From GCA-2862545 sp047609825 (lineage in GTDB: Bacteria; Myxococcota_A; UBA796; GCA-2862545): 10,640 nucleotides of DNA. The translations under genes were made by a program, and so were the position numbers. Shown piece after piece: positions 1 to 6,839 of this stretch. The stretch's first letter is position 1; each line of letters begins with the position of its first letter. The stretch is from positions 1-10,640 of the forward strand of contig JBLFXJ010000288.1 of NCBI GenBank assembly GCA_047609825.1, read 5' to 3'. Below the pieces are notes generated by a model, which had not been told where the DNA came from, ran no database searches, and was given only the letters and a program-made list of their open reading frames with translations.

Positions 1-1044
1 GCAGTCGTCGCAGGCGTCCGGCGTGCCGTCGCCGTCCAGGTCGTGGCGGTCATCAGCACCTGGGCACACATCGCAGCCATCGGGAACGCCATCACCGTCG
101 GCGTCGAGCTCATCGGGCCACCCAGGGCACCGCTCGCAGGCATCTCCGACCCCGTCGAGATCGGCATCATCCTGGTCTTCGTTGTACACAAATGTGCAGT
201 TGTCGCAGGCGTTGGGCCACAGGTCGCCGTCGGCATCGACGGAGTGAAAGGCACCGTCGTCGCAGTCTGTGCCGCCGCACTCCACGTCGACGAACCCATC
301 GTTGTCGTCATCGCAGCAGTAGGGCTCATCGAAGCAGTCGCCATCCCGACAGTCGATGCCGCCGTCGAGGTCGTTGTCGCGCCCGTCGTCGCAGATCTCA
401 CCGCACGCCGGATCGCCCAGGCAGTCCGCATCGTCGCAGTCGAATGCGCGGTCGAAGTCGTTGTCCAGGCCGTCGTCGCAGTCTTCGGCGCAGCCTGCGC
501 CCGCGGACAGATCGAACTCCAGCTGGTACACCGGGGGGCGGAAGCCATTGCACGAATCTTCCGCCCCCGGAGTGAACCCGAAGCCCTCGATCACGATGTA
601 GTAGACATCGCCCTCGATGCAGTAGAAATCGACCTCGTCGTTCACCGCGAACGCATCCGTGGAGCCCTGCACGCAGCCGAAGTCGGGTGAGCAGGTGTCG
701 TCGAGGATGTAGATGTCAAGGTCGCACTCGAGGCCGGTCACCCGCAGCCGGACCAGCCCGTAGTTCTGACACTCGAACGCGTACACATCTTCGGGGCCGC
801 GCTGCACCAGCGGCGCGTAGGGCAGACCGCAGGCGTACTCGTCGCCCACGGCACCCAGCGTAGACTCGATGTCGGCGGGGTCGAGCGTGACCCCGAACCG
901 AGCACCGGGGTCGAGCTCGCCACGGATGGAATCGGAGCATGTGAGGCGCTCGAGCAGAGGCTCGTCGGGCGGACACGCCGCCGACGCCGGAAAAGCGAGG
1001 CAGGCGGCAAGCGCGAGCATCGGTGCGCGTCCGGCCCTGAACAT
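1..1044 (-). CDS. Secreted Asp/Cys-rich protein with PPC-like domain and thrombospondin type 3-like calcium-binding repeats (C-terminus cut by window edge)
   Basis: The frame is open from an ATG at 1044 to base 1 (348 codons, no stop), so the C-terminus lies outside the window. A strong ribosome site (GGGAGGA, 1054-1060 on the minus strand) is 9 bases from this ATG; a second Met at residue 9 has none. Residues 1-23 form a Sec signal peptide ending in ASA-A. Residues about 35-180 look like a bacterial pre-peptidase C-terminal (PPC) type beta domain (EDVYAFEC, then CDLDIYILDD and YYIVIEG). From about residue 185 come two kinds of repeat. First there are copies of the form C-D-D-G-x-D-N-D-x-D-x-x-x-D-C, common in myxobacterial secreted proteins. 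From about 265 there are thrombospondin type 3-like units such as DADGDGVPDGCD and DLDGDGTPDACD. Such Asp clusters bind calcium in known families. The role is unknown; a cell-surface or extracellular structural or adhesive protein is my inference. A sorting tail may lie beyond the edge. Confidence 0.9.
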   Translation of the reverse strand, partial: MFRAGRAPMLALAACLAFPASAACPPDEPLLERLTCSDSIRGELDPGARFGVTLDPADIESTLGAVGDEYACGLPYAPLVQRGPEDVYAFECQNYGLVRLRVTGLECDLDIYILDDTCSPDFGCVQGSTDAFAVNDEVDFYCIEGDVYYIVIEGFGFTPGAEDSCNGFRPPVYQLEFDLSAGAGCAEDCDDGLDNDFDRAFDCDDADCLGDPACGEICDDGRDNDLDGGIDCRDGDCFDEPYCCDDDNDGFVDVECGGTDCDDGAFHSVDADGDLWPNACDNCTFVYNEDQDDADLDGVGDACERCPGWPDELDADGDGVPDGCDVCPGADDRHDLDGDGTPDACDDC

Positions 1045-1053
1045 GGCCAACAA

Positions 1054-1060
1054 TCCTCCC
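1054..1060 (-). promoter_or_regulatory. Ribosome binding site of the repeat-protein gene
   Basis: GGGAGGA on the minus strand lies 9 bases before the ATG at 1044. It decides between that start and the in-frame ATG eight codons further in, which has no purine-rich site upstream. Confidence 0.7.
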
Positions 1061-1214
1061 GACAGACGCTCCAGGCTACCACCTGCTGCGGCGCCCCGCA
1101 ATGTCATGCGCCTTGGCACGCCGCGGAGGTTCGACGCCCCAAAACGCCGATGCCACGTCAAGCCTGCTGCCCCGCGCTCAAGCCTGTTCACCGGGCGGGA
1201 TAGACCAGTGCGGT

Positions 1215-1219
1215 GGAGG
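1215..1219 (+). promoter_or_regulatory. Ribosome binding site of the DUF2505 gene
   Basis: GGAGG sits 4 bases before the GTG at 1224. The spacing is short, but this start gives the usual family length and puts the first conserved strand at the N-terminus, so I prefer it to the ATG at 1101. Confidence 0.55.
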
Positions 1220-1223
1220 CCTC

Positions 1224-1730
1224 GTGAAGCTGAACGTGCGCACGTCGATCCCCTGCTCACCCGCCAGGTTCTGGCAGATGTACTGGAGCGACTCGTTCGG
1301 AGCGATGTCGAGCGAGGGTGCCGCGTTCACGTCCACGGTGCTCGGCGAGCACCTGGACGGCGCCATCACTGTTCGCCGTGTGCGATTCGAACCTCACCGG
1401 GAGCTGCCGCGCCCCGTCGCCGCGGTCGTCGGCGCGCCGAAGCTCGTGTACGAGCAGGAGGACCGATACGATCCGGCTGGCGGCGTCATCGACTTCAAGC
1501 TGATCCCGTCGTTTCTGCGCGACAAGCTCTCGGCTTCCGGCCGGATGTCGGTGGAGCCAGCGGGAACCGACGCTTGTACGGTCCTGGTCAGCGGTGACAT
1601 CGTGGTGTCGGTCCGGTTCATCGGAGGCAAGGTCGAGAGCGCGGTCGCGCAGGAGGTCGGCGCGTCGTACGAGCGCATGGCCGCCACCGCCCGCCGGTGG
1701 CTGGCCGAGCACGGGTCCAGGGTTTCTTGA
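1224..1730 (+). CDS. DUF2505 family protein (SRPBCC/START-like fold)
   Basis: A 168-residue protein from a GTG start; GGAGG at 1215-1219 lies 4 bases upstream. It begins KLNVRTSIPCSPARFWQMYW, the short beta strand plus helix that opens SRPBCC-fold proteins. It continues with alternating strands (residues about 35-125, including HLDGAITVRRVRF and FKLIPSFLRDKL). It ends with the long amphipathic helix GGKVESAVAQEVGASYERM near 134-152. The length and the closing 'GGK-E' helix fit the DUF2505 family (Pfam PF10698), found mainly in actinobacteria and some myxobacteria. No biochemical function is established for the family; the fold usually encloses a hydrophobic ligand, so a lipid or small-molecule carrier is only an inference. 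No signal peptide or membrane segment is seen, so it is probably cytoplasmic. It stands alone, divergent from the gene on its left and 73 bases from the next gene on the same strand. Confidence 0.8.
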   Translation: MKLNVRTSIPCSPARFWQMYWSDSFGAMSSEGAAFTSTVLGEHLDGAITVRRVRFEPHRELPRPVAAVVGAPKLVYEQEDRYDPAGGVIDFKLIPSFLRDKLSASGRMSVEPAGTDACTVLVSGDIVVSVRFIGGKVESAVAQEVGASYERMAATARRWLAEHGSRVS

Positions 1731-1793
1731 CGCCGGAGCCGGTCACATGCGCGCTACCTTCCCTACCTGACAGGCGCGTTCATCGCGGCCGCT

Positions 1794-1798
1794 AGGAG
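1794..1798 (+). promoter_or_regulatory. Ribosome binding site of the CAP protein gene
   Basis: AGGAG lies 5 bases before the ATG at 1804 and supports this start even though the resulting signal peptide is very short. Confidence 0.65.
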
Positions 1799-1803
1799 TC
1801 GCC

Positions 1804-2808
1804 ATGATCCTGCTCCTCGCCAGCGCAGCACTCGCCGGGTACGGCGACGCCATCAACGGGCTGCCGAGCCCGGCCGAGCGGGAACTCCACCTGTGGACCA
1901 ACGCCGTGCGCGTGGACCCCGAGGCGTTCAAGGCCGACTATCCGTGCAGTTTCGACGCGTTCCAGGACTTCGAGAAGACGCCGAAGATGCCGCTCTTGTG
2001 GCACTACGATCTGAACGACGCCGCCCGGTTCCACACCGACGACATGCAGGAGACGGGCAACTTCTCGCACACCAGCTCGGACGGCACCTCGTTCGGCGCG
2101 CGGCTCGACCGGTTCTACGAGAGCGGGTTCGTCGGAGAGAACATCGCGTGGGGCTACACCACGCCCTGGTCGGCGCAGGTCGAGGGGTGGATGTGCTCCA
2201 GCGGCCACCGCGCCAACCTCATGTCGCCCGACTACGAAGAGCTCGGCACGGGTGTCGCCGGCGTCTACTACACGCAGGACTTCGGCTCCCGCGGGGCCGA
2301 CATCGCGGCCCACCCCATCCGCATGGGGGCCCACACCCCGTTCCAGGTGCTTACCGAGGTCACCTTCCTGGCTGACTTCTTCGACGCCTTCCACGGTGCG
2401 CCGAGCGAGTTCGCCGTCATCGTCAACGGCGACCCGATCCCGATGGCGCTCACCTACGGCACACCCGCTCAAGGGGTGTACACGGCCGACCTCACCATCG
2501 ACGCAGGCCCTTGCTACCAGTACTGGTTCCGGGCGGTGCGCGGTGACGGCCGCATCACGACCTTCCCGGAAGAAGGCGCATATGGGCTCGGCGGGTGCGC
2601 CTACGAAGACGCCGACGCGAAGTGGCTGCTTCGCGACCCCGACGCCGGCGGCATCGCAGGTGACACCGGCACTTTGCGGGAGTGGGATGACGGCGACCTG
2701 CGATCGTGGCGCCGCTGGCCATTCGGGGGCTGCTCCACCACCGGCTCCAGCGCAGCGTTCTGGCCGCTCGCGCTCCTTCCCCTGGCCCTGCGCCGCCGCC
2801 GTTCGTGA
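1804..2808 (+). CDS. Secreted CAP (SCP/PR-1) domain protein with MYXO-CTERM-type C-terminal sorting signal
   Basis: A 334-residue protein. Residues 1-12 (MILLLASAALAG) are a very short signal peptide with no basic residue. A CAP domain (Pfam PF00188) covers about 24-162. Its hallmarks are a helix around ERELHLWTNAVR, FSH at 87-89, GENIAWG at 111-117, GHRANLM at 134-140 and YYTQDFG at 155-161. The two His (89 and 135) and the Glu (112) match the conserved cleft of CAP proteins. Residues about 195-260 look like a small beta-sandwich of unknown class. The tail has GGC at 308-310, a hydrophobic stretch at 318-329 and RRRRS at the end, the layout of MYXO-CTERM, which anchors proteins to the outer surface of myxobacteria after processing at the Cys. 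The role of bacterial CAP proteins is mostly unknown; some bind lipid or cell-wall material. The stop overlaps the start of the downstream aminopeptidase gene (GTGA), so the two are probably coexpressed. Confidence 0.9.
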   Translation: MILLLASAALAGYGDAINGLPSPAERELHLWTNAVRVDPEAFKADYPCSFDAFQDFEKTPKMPLLWHYDLNDAARFHTDDMQETGNFSHTSSDGTSFGARLDRFYESGFVGENIAWGYTTPWSAQVEGWMCSSGHRANLMSPDYEELGTGVAGVYYTQDFGSRGADIAAHPIRMGAHTPFQVLTEVTFLADFFDAFHGAPSEFAVIVNGDPIPMALTYGTPAQGVYTADLTIDAGPCYQYWFRAVRGDGRITTFPEEGAYGLGGCAYEDADAKWLLRDPDAGGIAGDTGTLREWDDGDLRSWRRWPFGGCSTTGSSAAFWPLALLPLALRRRRS

Positions 2809-5276
2809 TCGCGCTCACCCTGTGCGCGTGGGCCTGGGCGGCTGACGCCCCGCGGGAGGTGATGCCCGACCGCGCGTGGGACATCCAGCACCTCGATCTC
2901 GCCGTGCGGGTGTTCCCGGAGGGGCGCATCGAGGGAACAGCCGTCCACACCGTGGCGCCGATCGGTCGACCGAACCCGTCGCTGCGCCTGCACCAGGTCG
3001 GGCTGGAAGTCGACGAGGTGCAGGTTGACGGCACGCCGACCGACCGATGGAATGTGGCAGCGGGCCACATCGACATCGCGATGCCGATGGAGGGTGACAG
3101 CCACTCCGTGTCGATCCGCTACTCCGCCACGCCACAGACGGGCCTGCACTTCCGGGGCCAGCGACGCTCGGCCGACGCCACGGCCGAGGTGTGGAGCCAA
3201 GGCGAGAACCAGGACAACCGCCACTGGTTCCCTGGCTGGGACCACCCATCCGACACATTCACGGTGAGCCAGACCTACACCGTACCACCGGGATGGGAGG
3301 CCTTCGGCAACGGCGTAAGGGTCGATTCGAGCCCGGTCGAGGGCGGCTGGACCCAGGTGCGGTACCAGCTGGACCAGCCCATCGTGAACTACCTCGTGGT
3401 GCTCGCGGCCGGTGAGTACACCGTCGTCACCGACGACCGCGCCCGGGTGCCCCTCGAGTACGTGGTGTCGGCCGACGTGAACGAGGACGTGGCCCGCCGC
3501 ACGCTGGGGAGCACCCCCGACCAGCTGGCCTACTTCGAAGACCTGCTCGGTACGCCCTACCCCTATGGCGCCTATCGCCAGATCATCGTCCAGCGGTTCC
3601 TGTACGGCGGGATGGAGAACGCGTCCGCCACCATCCTGTCGGACCGGGTGCTCCGAACCACGGCCGATACGCCGTGGTACGGCACTGAGAGCGTGGTCGC
3701 GCATGAGCTCGCACACCAGTGGTTCGGCGACCTTCTCACATGCTACGGCTGGCGAGAGCTCTGGCTGAACGAGGGCTTCGCGACATACTATGCTTGGCGC
3801 TGGATGGAGCACCTCGAGGGCAGCACCTTCGCAGCTGGCGACATCCGGCGGAATCATGTCGCCGCACTGCGGGACGCCCGGCCGATGGCCGCCCGCGGGT
3901 GGTCCCGGTCCGGAGATGCCGACTATGCTTCCCAATATGTGCGGGGCATCAGCGTGTTGCACATGCTGGAGAGCCTGCTCGGGCGTGATGTGTTCGATCG
4001 CGCGATCCGGTCCTACGTCGCGGACAACGCCCACCGACTCGTGGAGAGTGACGACCTCCGCCGCGCGCTCGAAGACGCCAGCGGCCACCACCTCGGTTGG
4101 CTGTTCGACCAGTACGTGTACGACAACCGGATCCCGGCGCTCGAGACATCGTGGTCGTGGACGGATGGCAGTCTCGAGATCGTGATCCGCCCGACCCCGC
4201 CAGAGGGCGACCCCGAGCCCAGGCACGCCTTCGTCGACATCGAGCTCGGCACGCATCAGGGCGTACTGACCCGTCGGGTATGGGTCGGGGACGGCGCCGC
4301 GCGGCTCGTGCTGGAGCTCGACGAAGCACCGCGGTGGGTGGCCCCGAACGCCACAGGCGGCACCCTCGCGACCTGGAGCCACGAGCAGCCGATCAAGGCG
4401 TGGATCGCCCAGCTGGACTCCCCGTCCGAGTATGCCCGCTGGGAGGCGCTGGAACATCTCGACTCAGACGCCGCCACGCCCGCACTCGTGGCACTGTTGA
4501 GCGACCGACAGGAGCACCTCCGAATGCGCGCCAGAGCGGCCCGCGCCCTGGCCACGCTCGGGTCTCCCGCGGGCCTCGACGCCCTCACCGCACTCGCGGA
4601 CGCGCCAACGCCGCCACTTCGCCGCGCCATCGCGGGGGCTCTCGGACAGGCTCCCCCGACCGCTGAAGTCTTGCGGGCCCTCCGGCGGCTCATTGGGGAC
4701 CGCGACCCCGACGTGCGAGCGGCGGCGCTCCGAGGTCTCGGCGAGGTGGATGGCGACCGCGCCGCGGCATTTGCCCGCGGCGCTCTTGCCGGCTCCGATC
4801 CGACAGTTGATCAGGTCGTCCATGTGGCCGCGGCGAGCGTGCTGGGAAGCCATGGTGAGCTGTCGGACATCAGCCGACTCCTCAGCTTGATGGCGGAGCG
4901 GCAGCCGAAGAACACCCGGCACTCCGCCGCCCGGGCCGCCGTGAGCCTCGCCACTGACGCAGCGGTGGATGAGCCGCCCTATGCCCGCGTGTCGCGCGTG
5001 CTCGAGCCGTTCCTCGTCGACCCGGATCTGCGCACACGTCAGCTCGGCGTCGCGCTCCTCGCCAAGGCGGGGGACGAACCCGCCGCACGTCGGCTCGTGG
5101 CGTTCGCCGCGACCAACAACGTGCCTCGACTGTCTGGCGAGGCGCTGGGCGCGGCCAATCGGATCCGCAGTCGAGGCCCCGCCGCCCCCGCCACGGCCCC
5201 TGACGATGACCAGCGGATCACGGAGCGACTGGAGGCCCTGGAGGAGCGCCTCGAGGCCCTCGAGCGCTGGCGATAG
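2805..5276 (+). CDS. M1 family zinc aminopeptidase with C-terminal HEAT repeats
   Basis: An 823-residue protein from a GTG that overlaps the stop of the CAP gene by four bases (GTGA). No ribosome site is seen, which fits coupled translation. Residues 1-12 (MIALTLCAWAWA) are a short signal peptide. An N-terminal beta domain (about 15-200, with WFPGWDHPSDTF near 140) leads into the M1 peptidase domain: substrate-binding GGMEN at 268-272, zinc site HELAH at 300-304 with the third ligand Glu323 (WLNEGFAT), and a likely catalytic Tyr378 (QYVRG). All expected active-site residues are present, so it should remove N-terminal residues from peptides. A beta-sandwich (about 440-535) is followed by HEAT-type helical repeats (about 540-790; for example RMRARAARALATLG and DPDVRAAALRGLGEVDGDRA) and a short coiled-coil end (RITERLEALEERLEALERWR). 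It is probably exported; it lacks the sorting tail of its neighbour. Substrate preference cannot be read from the sequence. Confidence 0.95.
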   Translation: MIALTLCAWAWAADAPREVMPDRAWDIQHLDLAVRVFPEGRIEGTAVHTVAPIGRPNPSLRLHQVGLEVDEVQVDGTPTDRWNVAAGHIDIAMPMEGDSHSVSIRYSATPQTGLHFRGQRRSADATAEVWSQGENQDNRHWFPGWDHPSDTFTVSQTYTVPPGWEAFGNGVRVDSSPVEGGWTQVRYQLDQPIVNYLVVLAAGEYTVVTDDRARVPLEYVVSADVNEDVARRTLGSTPDQLAYFEDLLGTPYPYGAYRQIIVQRFLYGGMENASATILSDRVLRTTADTPWYGTESVVAHELAHQWFGDLLTCYGWRELWLNEGFATYYAWRWMEHLEGSTFAAGDIRRNHVAALRDARPMAARGWSRSGDADYASQYVRGISVLHMLESLLGRDVFDRAIRSYVADNAHRLVESDDLRRALEDASGHHLGWLFDQYVYDNRIPALETSWSWTDGSLEIVIRPTPPEGDPEPRHAFVDIELGTHQGVLTRRVWVGDGAARLVLELDEAPRWVAPNATGGTLATWSHEQPIKAWIAQLDSPSEYARWEALEHLDSDAATPALVALLSDRQEHLRMRARAARALATLGSPAGLDALTALADAPTPPLRRAIAGALGQAPPTAEVLRALRRLIGDRDPDVRAAALRGLGEVDGDRAAAFARGALAGSDPTVDQVVHVAAASVLGSHGELSDISRLLSLMAERQPKNTRHSAARAAVSLATDAAVDEPPYARVSRVLEPFLVDPDLRTRQLGVALLAKAGDEPAARRLVAFAATNNVPRLSGEALGAANRIRSRGPAAPATAPDDDQRITERLEALEERLEALERWR

Positions 5277-5279
5277 GCC

Positions 5280-5990
5280 CTACCGCGGGATCGTCGCGCG
5301 GACGATGGCATCACCAGTTCGAGACGTTCCCGCGAGCACTCGGCCCCGCTGGAGGATGGCCGACTGCCCGGCGAAGCTCACGCCGCCATCCGTGCCCCAC
5401 GCATCCGCCGCGACCAGCGCCCCCGGCACGCGAACCATCCGCGCGAGCCAGTAGGGCCACACCGCATCAGCTTCATCGATCCAGCAGGTCGGCAGTGCCA
5501 CCACATCGAGCGAGGCGCGGCTGCACCAGCTGGTGAACCGGTCGTCGTTGAGGTCCATGCAGATCCCGACCCCGAAGGAGCCCGCATCGGTGTCGATCCG
5601 GGCGTAGCCAGAGTCTCCGGACCGGGCCCAGTGGGCGTCCGCGTCGTAGAGCAGGGTCTTGCGGTACGTGAACCGCAGGCTGCCGTCGGGCGCGATCACG
5701 AGCGCGCTGTTGAACAGCACCTCGCCCGCCAGCTCCGGAAACCCGACCACGATCCAGGTGCCGTGTTCTCGCGCGACGGGCGCCAGAGCCGCGAGCGTGC
5801 GGCCGTCCGCTGGCTCGGCCACCAGCTCCACATCGGCTCGCGTGGCGAACAAGTACCCCGTAGCGGCCATCTCGGGCAGTACGACCAGATCGGAGCCGAT
5901 GGCGGCCTCGTCAGCCAGTTCACGGAGGGCGCGCAGGGAACCCTCGTGGTTCCCCTTGGTCGCCCGATACTGCACAGCAGCGACACGCAC
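5280..5990 (-). CDS. Carbon-nitrogen hydrolase (nitrilase superfamily amidase)
   Basis: A 236-residue protein from a GTG start whose first residues (MRVAAVQYRA) are the usual first strand of the family. The nitrilase triad is complete: Glu40 in LPEMAATGY, Lys111 in YRKTLLYD and Cys144 in GVGICMDLND. It should therefore cleave a C-N bond in an amide or carbamoyl compound through a thioester on Cys144. The protein is somewhat shorter than the usual 260-300 residues, but the N- and C-terminal strands are present. It has no signal peptide, so it acts in the cytoplasm. Motifs alone do not separate omega-amidase, N-carbamoyl amidase or other subfamilies, so I give no gene symbol. Its start is 12 bases after the stop of the lipoprotein gene, suggesting cotranscription. 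Its stop faces the aminopeptidase stop with 3 bases between. Confidence 0.92.
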   Translation of the reverse strand: MRVAAVQYRATKGNHEGSLRALRELADEAAIGSDLVVLPEMAATGYLFATRADVELVAEPADGRTLAALAPVAREHGTWIVVGFPELAGEVLFNSALVIAPDGSLRFTYRKTLLYDADAHWARSGDSGYARIDTDAGSFGVGICMDLNDDRFTSWCSRASLDVVALPTCWIDEADAVWPYWLARMVRVPGALVAADAWGTDGGVSFAGQSAILQRGRVLAGTSRTGDAIVRATIPR

Positions 5991-6002
5991 GGGGTCCGCC
6001 TG

Positions 6003-6779
6003 TCAGTAGGAGTAGTCGGTCGTCCAGGTCGTGCCCGGGTCGACGCCGCCATCGTCACCATACGGCATCGACGCGTCCTCCATGTTGCCGTACCCGGAGT
6101 TGTCGGTCTTGCCCATGTAGGTCGCCTGCACGGTGGCACTGCCCACCACAGTCTCTGACACGGTGAGGTTGCACGTCACGCCCGTGCAGTCCTCCTGGGT
6201 GGGGTCGTTCGCGACTCCAGGGCCGTCAAGGTACAAGAACGCCGGGATCTGCCCGCCCGGCAGCCCGACCGCCTCGAACGACCACTCGTCGTCTTCGGTC
6301 CAGCCATTCTGGGACGTGCTCTTCGACTCGAGGCTGCCCGACAGGCCCTTGATCTCCGAATCCTTCTCCAGCGTGATCGTCACGGTGCTGGAGCTGAGGG
6401 TCGTGGTCAGGAATCGGTACCCGGCGTCGTGCTGCTGATCGACCTGCGAATCGTTCGACCCTTCCCAGGTGAAGGTGGTGACGCCCTTCTCCTCGGTGCC
6501 CGGGTAGATGGCGCCATCGAGGATCAGCGTGCGCGCTCCGGCCTTGCCACGGAGCACGGTGCCGAGCACCAGGCGGTCCGACAGCGTGAACTGAGGATCG
6601 ATGCTCCAGCTCTCGTCGGGAGGCTCCTCGTCGGGCACGTTCGCGTCGATGAAGTTCTCATCGATGGTCTCGGTCCGCTCGGCCTCGATCGTGCTGATCT
6701 GGAACAGCCACAGTTCGCCCTTGGGACCACCAAGGCAACCGGTCAGGAGCAGGAACGACAGCGACAACGCACGGGACAT
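6003..6779 (-). CDS. Predicted lipoprotein of unknown function
   Basis: A 258-residue protein. The ATG at 6779 is chosen because GGAGG (6784-6788, minus strand) lies 4 bases before it; a GTG five codons upstream would place that ribosome site inside the gene. MSRALSLSFLLLTGC is a lipoprotein signal peptide with the lipobox LTGC, so Cys15 is the likely lipid-modified residue. The mature part is acidic and beta-rich, with Thr/Ser/Val stretches (for example TLSSSTVTITLEKDSEIKG), two Cys in a short loop (EDCTGVTCNLTV) and a Gly/Asp/Tyr-rich end (GYGNMEDASMPYGDDGG). I recognise no family. The repeated beta-like stretches suggest an envelope beta-sandwich, but this is inference. It lies 60 bases after the uvrA stop and 12 before the amidohydrolase start. 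Confidence 0.8.
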   Translation of the reverse strand: MSRALSLSFLLLTGCLGGPKGELWLFQISTIEAERTETIDENFIDANVPDEEPPDESWSIDPQFTLSDRLVLGTVLRGKAGARTLILDGAIYPGTEEKGVTTFTWEGSNDSQVDQQHDAGYRFLTTTLSSSTVTITLEKDSEIKGLSGSLESKSTSQNGWTEDDEWSFEAVGLPGGQIPAFLYLDGPGVANDPTQEDCTGVTCNLTVSETVVGSATVQATYMGKTDNSGYGNMEDASMPYGDDGGVDPGTTWTTDYSY

Positions 6780-6839
6780 GGGCCCTCCACACACAGGGGC
6801 GGGTTGTACCGCGGCGCCCTTGGAATCCGCAACACCGCA
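6780..6839. other. Short gap between uvrA and the lipoprotein gene
   Basis: These 60 bases hold the lipoprotein ribosome site. The only inverted repeat noticed is a 4-base GCGG/CCGC pair without a T-run, too weak for a terminator, so read-through from uvrA is plausible. Confidence 0.4.
6784..6788 (-). promoter_or_regulatory. Ribosome binding site of the lipoprotein gene
   Basis: GGAGG on the minus strand is 4 bases from the ATG at 6779. It fixes that start over the GTG at 6794 and puts the hydrophobic signal core directly after a short basic N-terminus. Confidence 0.65.

Larger units (their letters stand above)
1045..1223. other. Divergent intergenic region, probably holding promoters for both flanking genes
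   Basis: These 179 bases separate the minus-strand repeat-protein gene from the plus-strand DUF2505 gene, so both promoters should lie here. I see the two ribosome sites but no clear -35/-10 pair and no strong inverted repeat. An in-frame ATG at 1101 could extend the DUF2505 protein by 41 residues, but the extension has low-complexity composition and no family match. Confidence 0.4.

Noticed and set aside
43..690. Open frame of 215 codons on the plus strand, rich in Val, Ala and Ile
   Set aside because: It is antisense to the Asp/Cys-rich repeat protein; GAC and GAT codons read backwards give Val and Ile, which explains its composition.
1257..1712. Open frame of 151 codons on the minus strand, opposite the DUF2505 gene
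   Set aside because: It has no ribosome site and no domain, and the plus-strand frame matches a known family over its whole length.
1727..1760. TTGACG followed about 20 bases later by a weak -10-like stretch, upstream of the CAP gene
   Set aside because: The spacing and the -10 element are poor, and the TTGA overlaps the DUF2505 stop codon. A promoter is expected in this gap, but this pair is not convincing.
1750..1778. Inverted repeat CGCGC/GCGCG with a 19-base loop between the DUF2505 and CAP genes
   Set aside because: A 5-base GC stem with a long loop and no T-run is expected by chance at this base composition, so it is not called a terminator.
2706..2804. Upstream ATG giving the aminopeptidase 33 extra N-terminal residues
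   Set aside because: The extension overlaps the coding end of the CAP gene by about 100 bases and would put a Pro/Arg-rich segment before the hydrophobic signal. The GTG at 2805 gives a coupled start and an N-terminal signal.
2601..4457. Open frame of 618 codons on the minus strand, inside the aminopeptidase gene
   Set aside because: The opposite strand encodes an M1 peptidase with full catalytic motifs. The antisense translation has no recognisable domain and reflects high GC at third codon positions.
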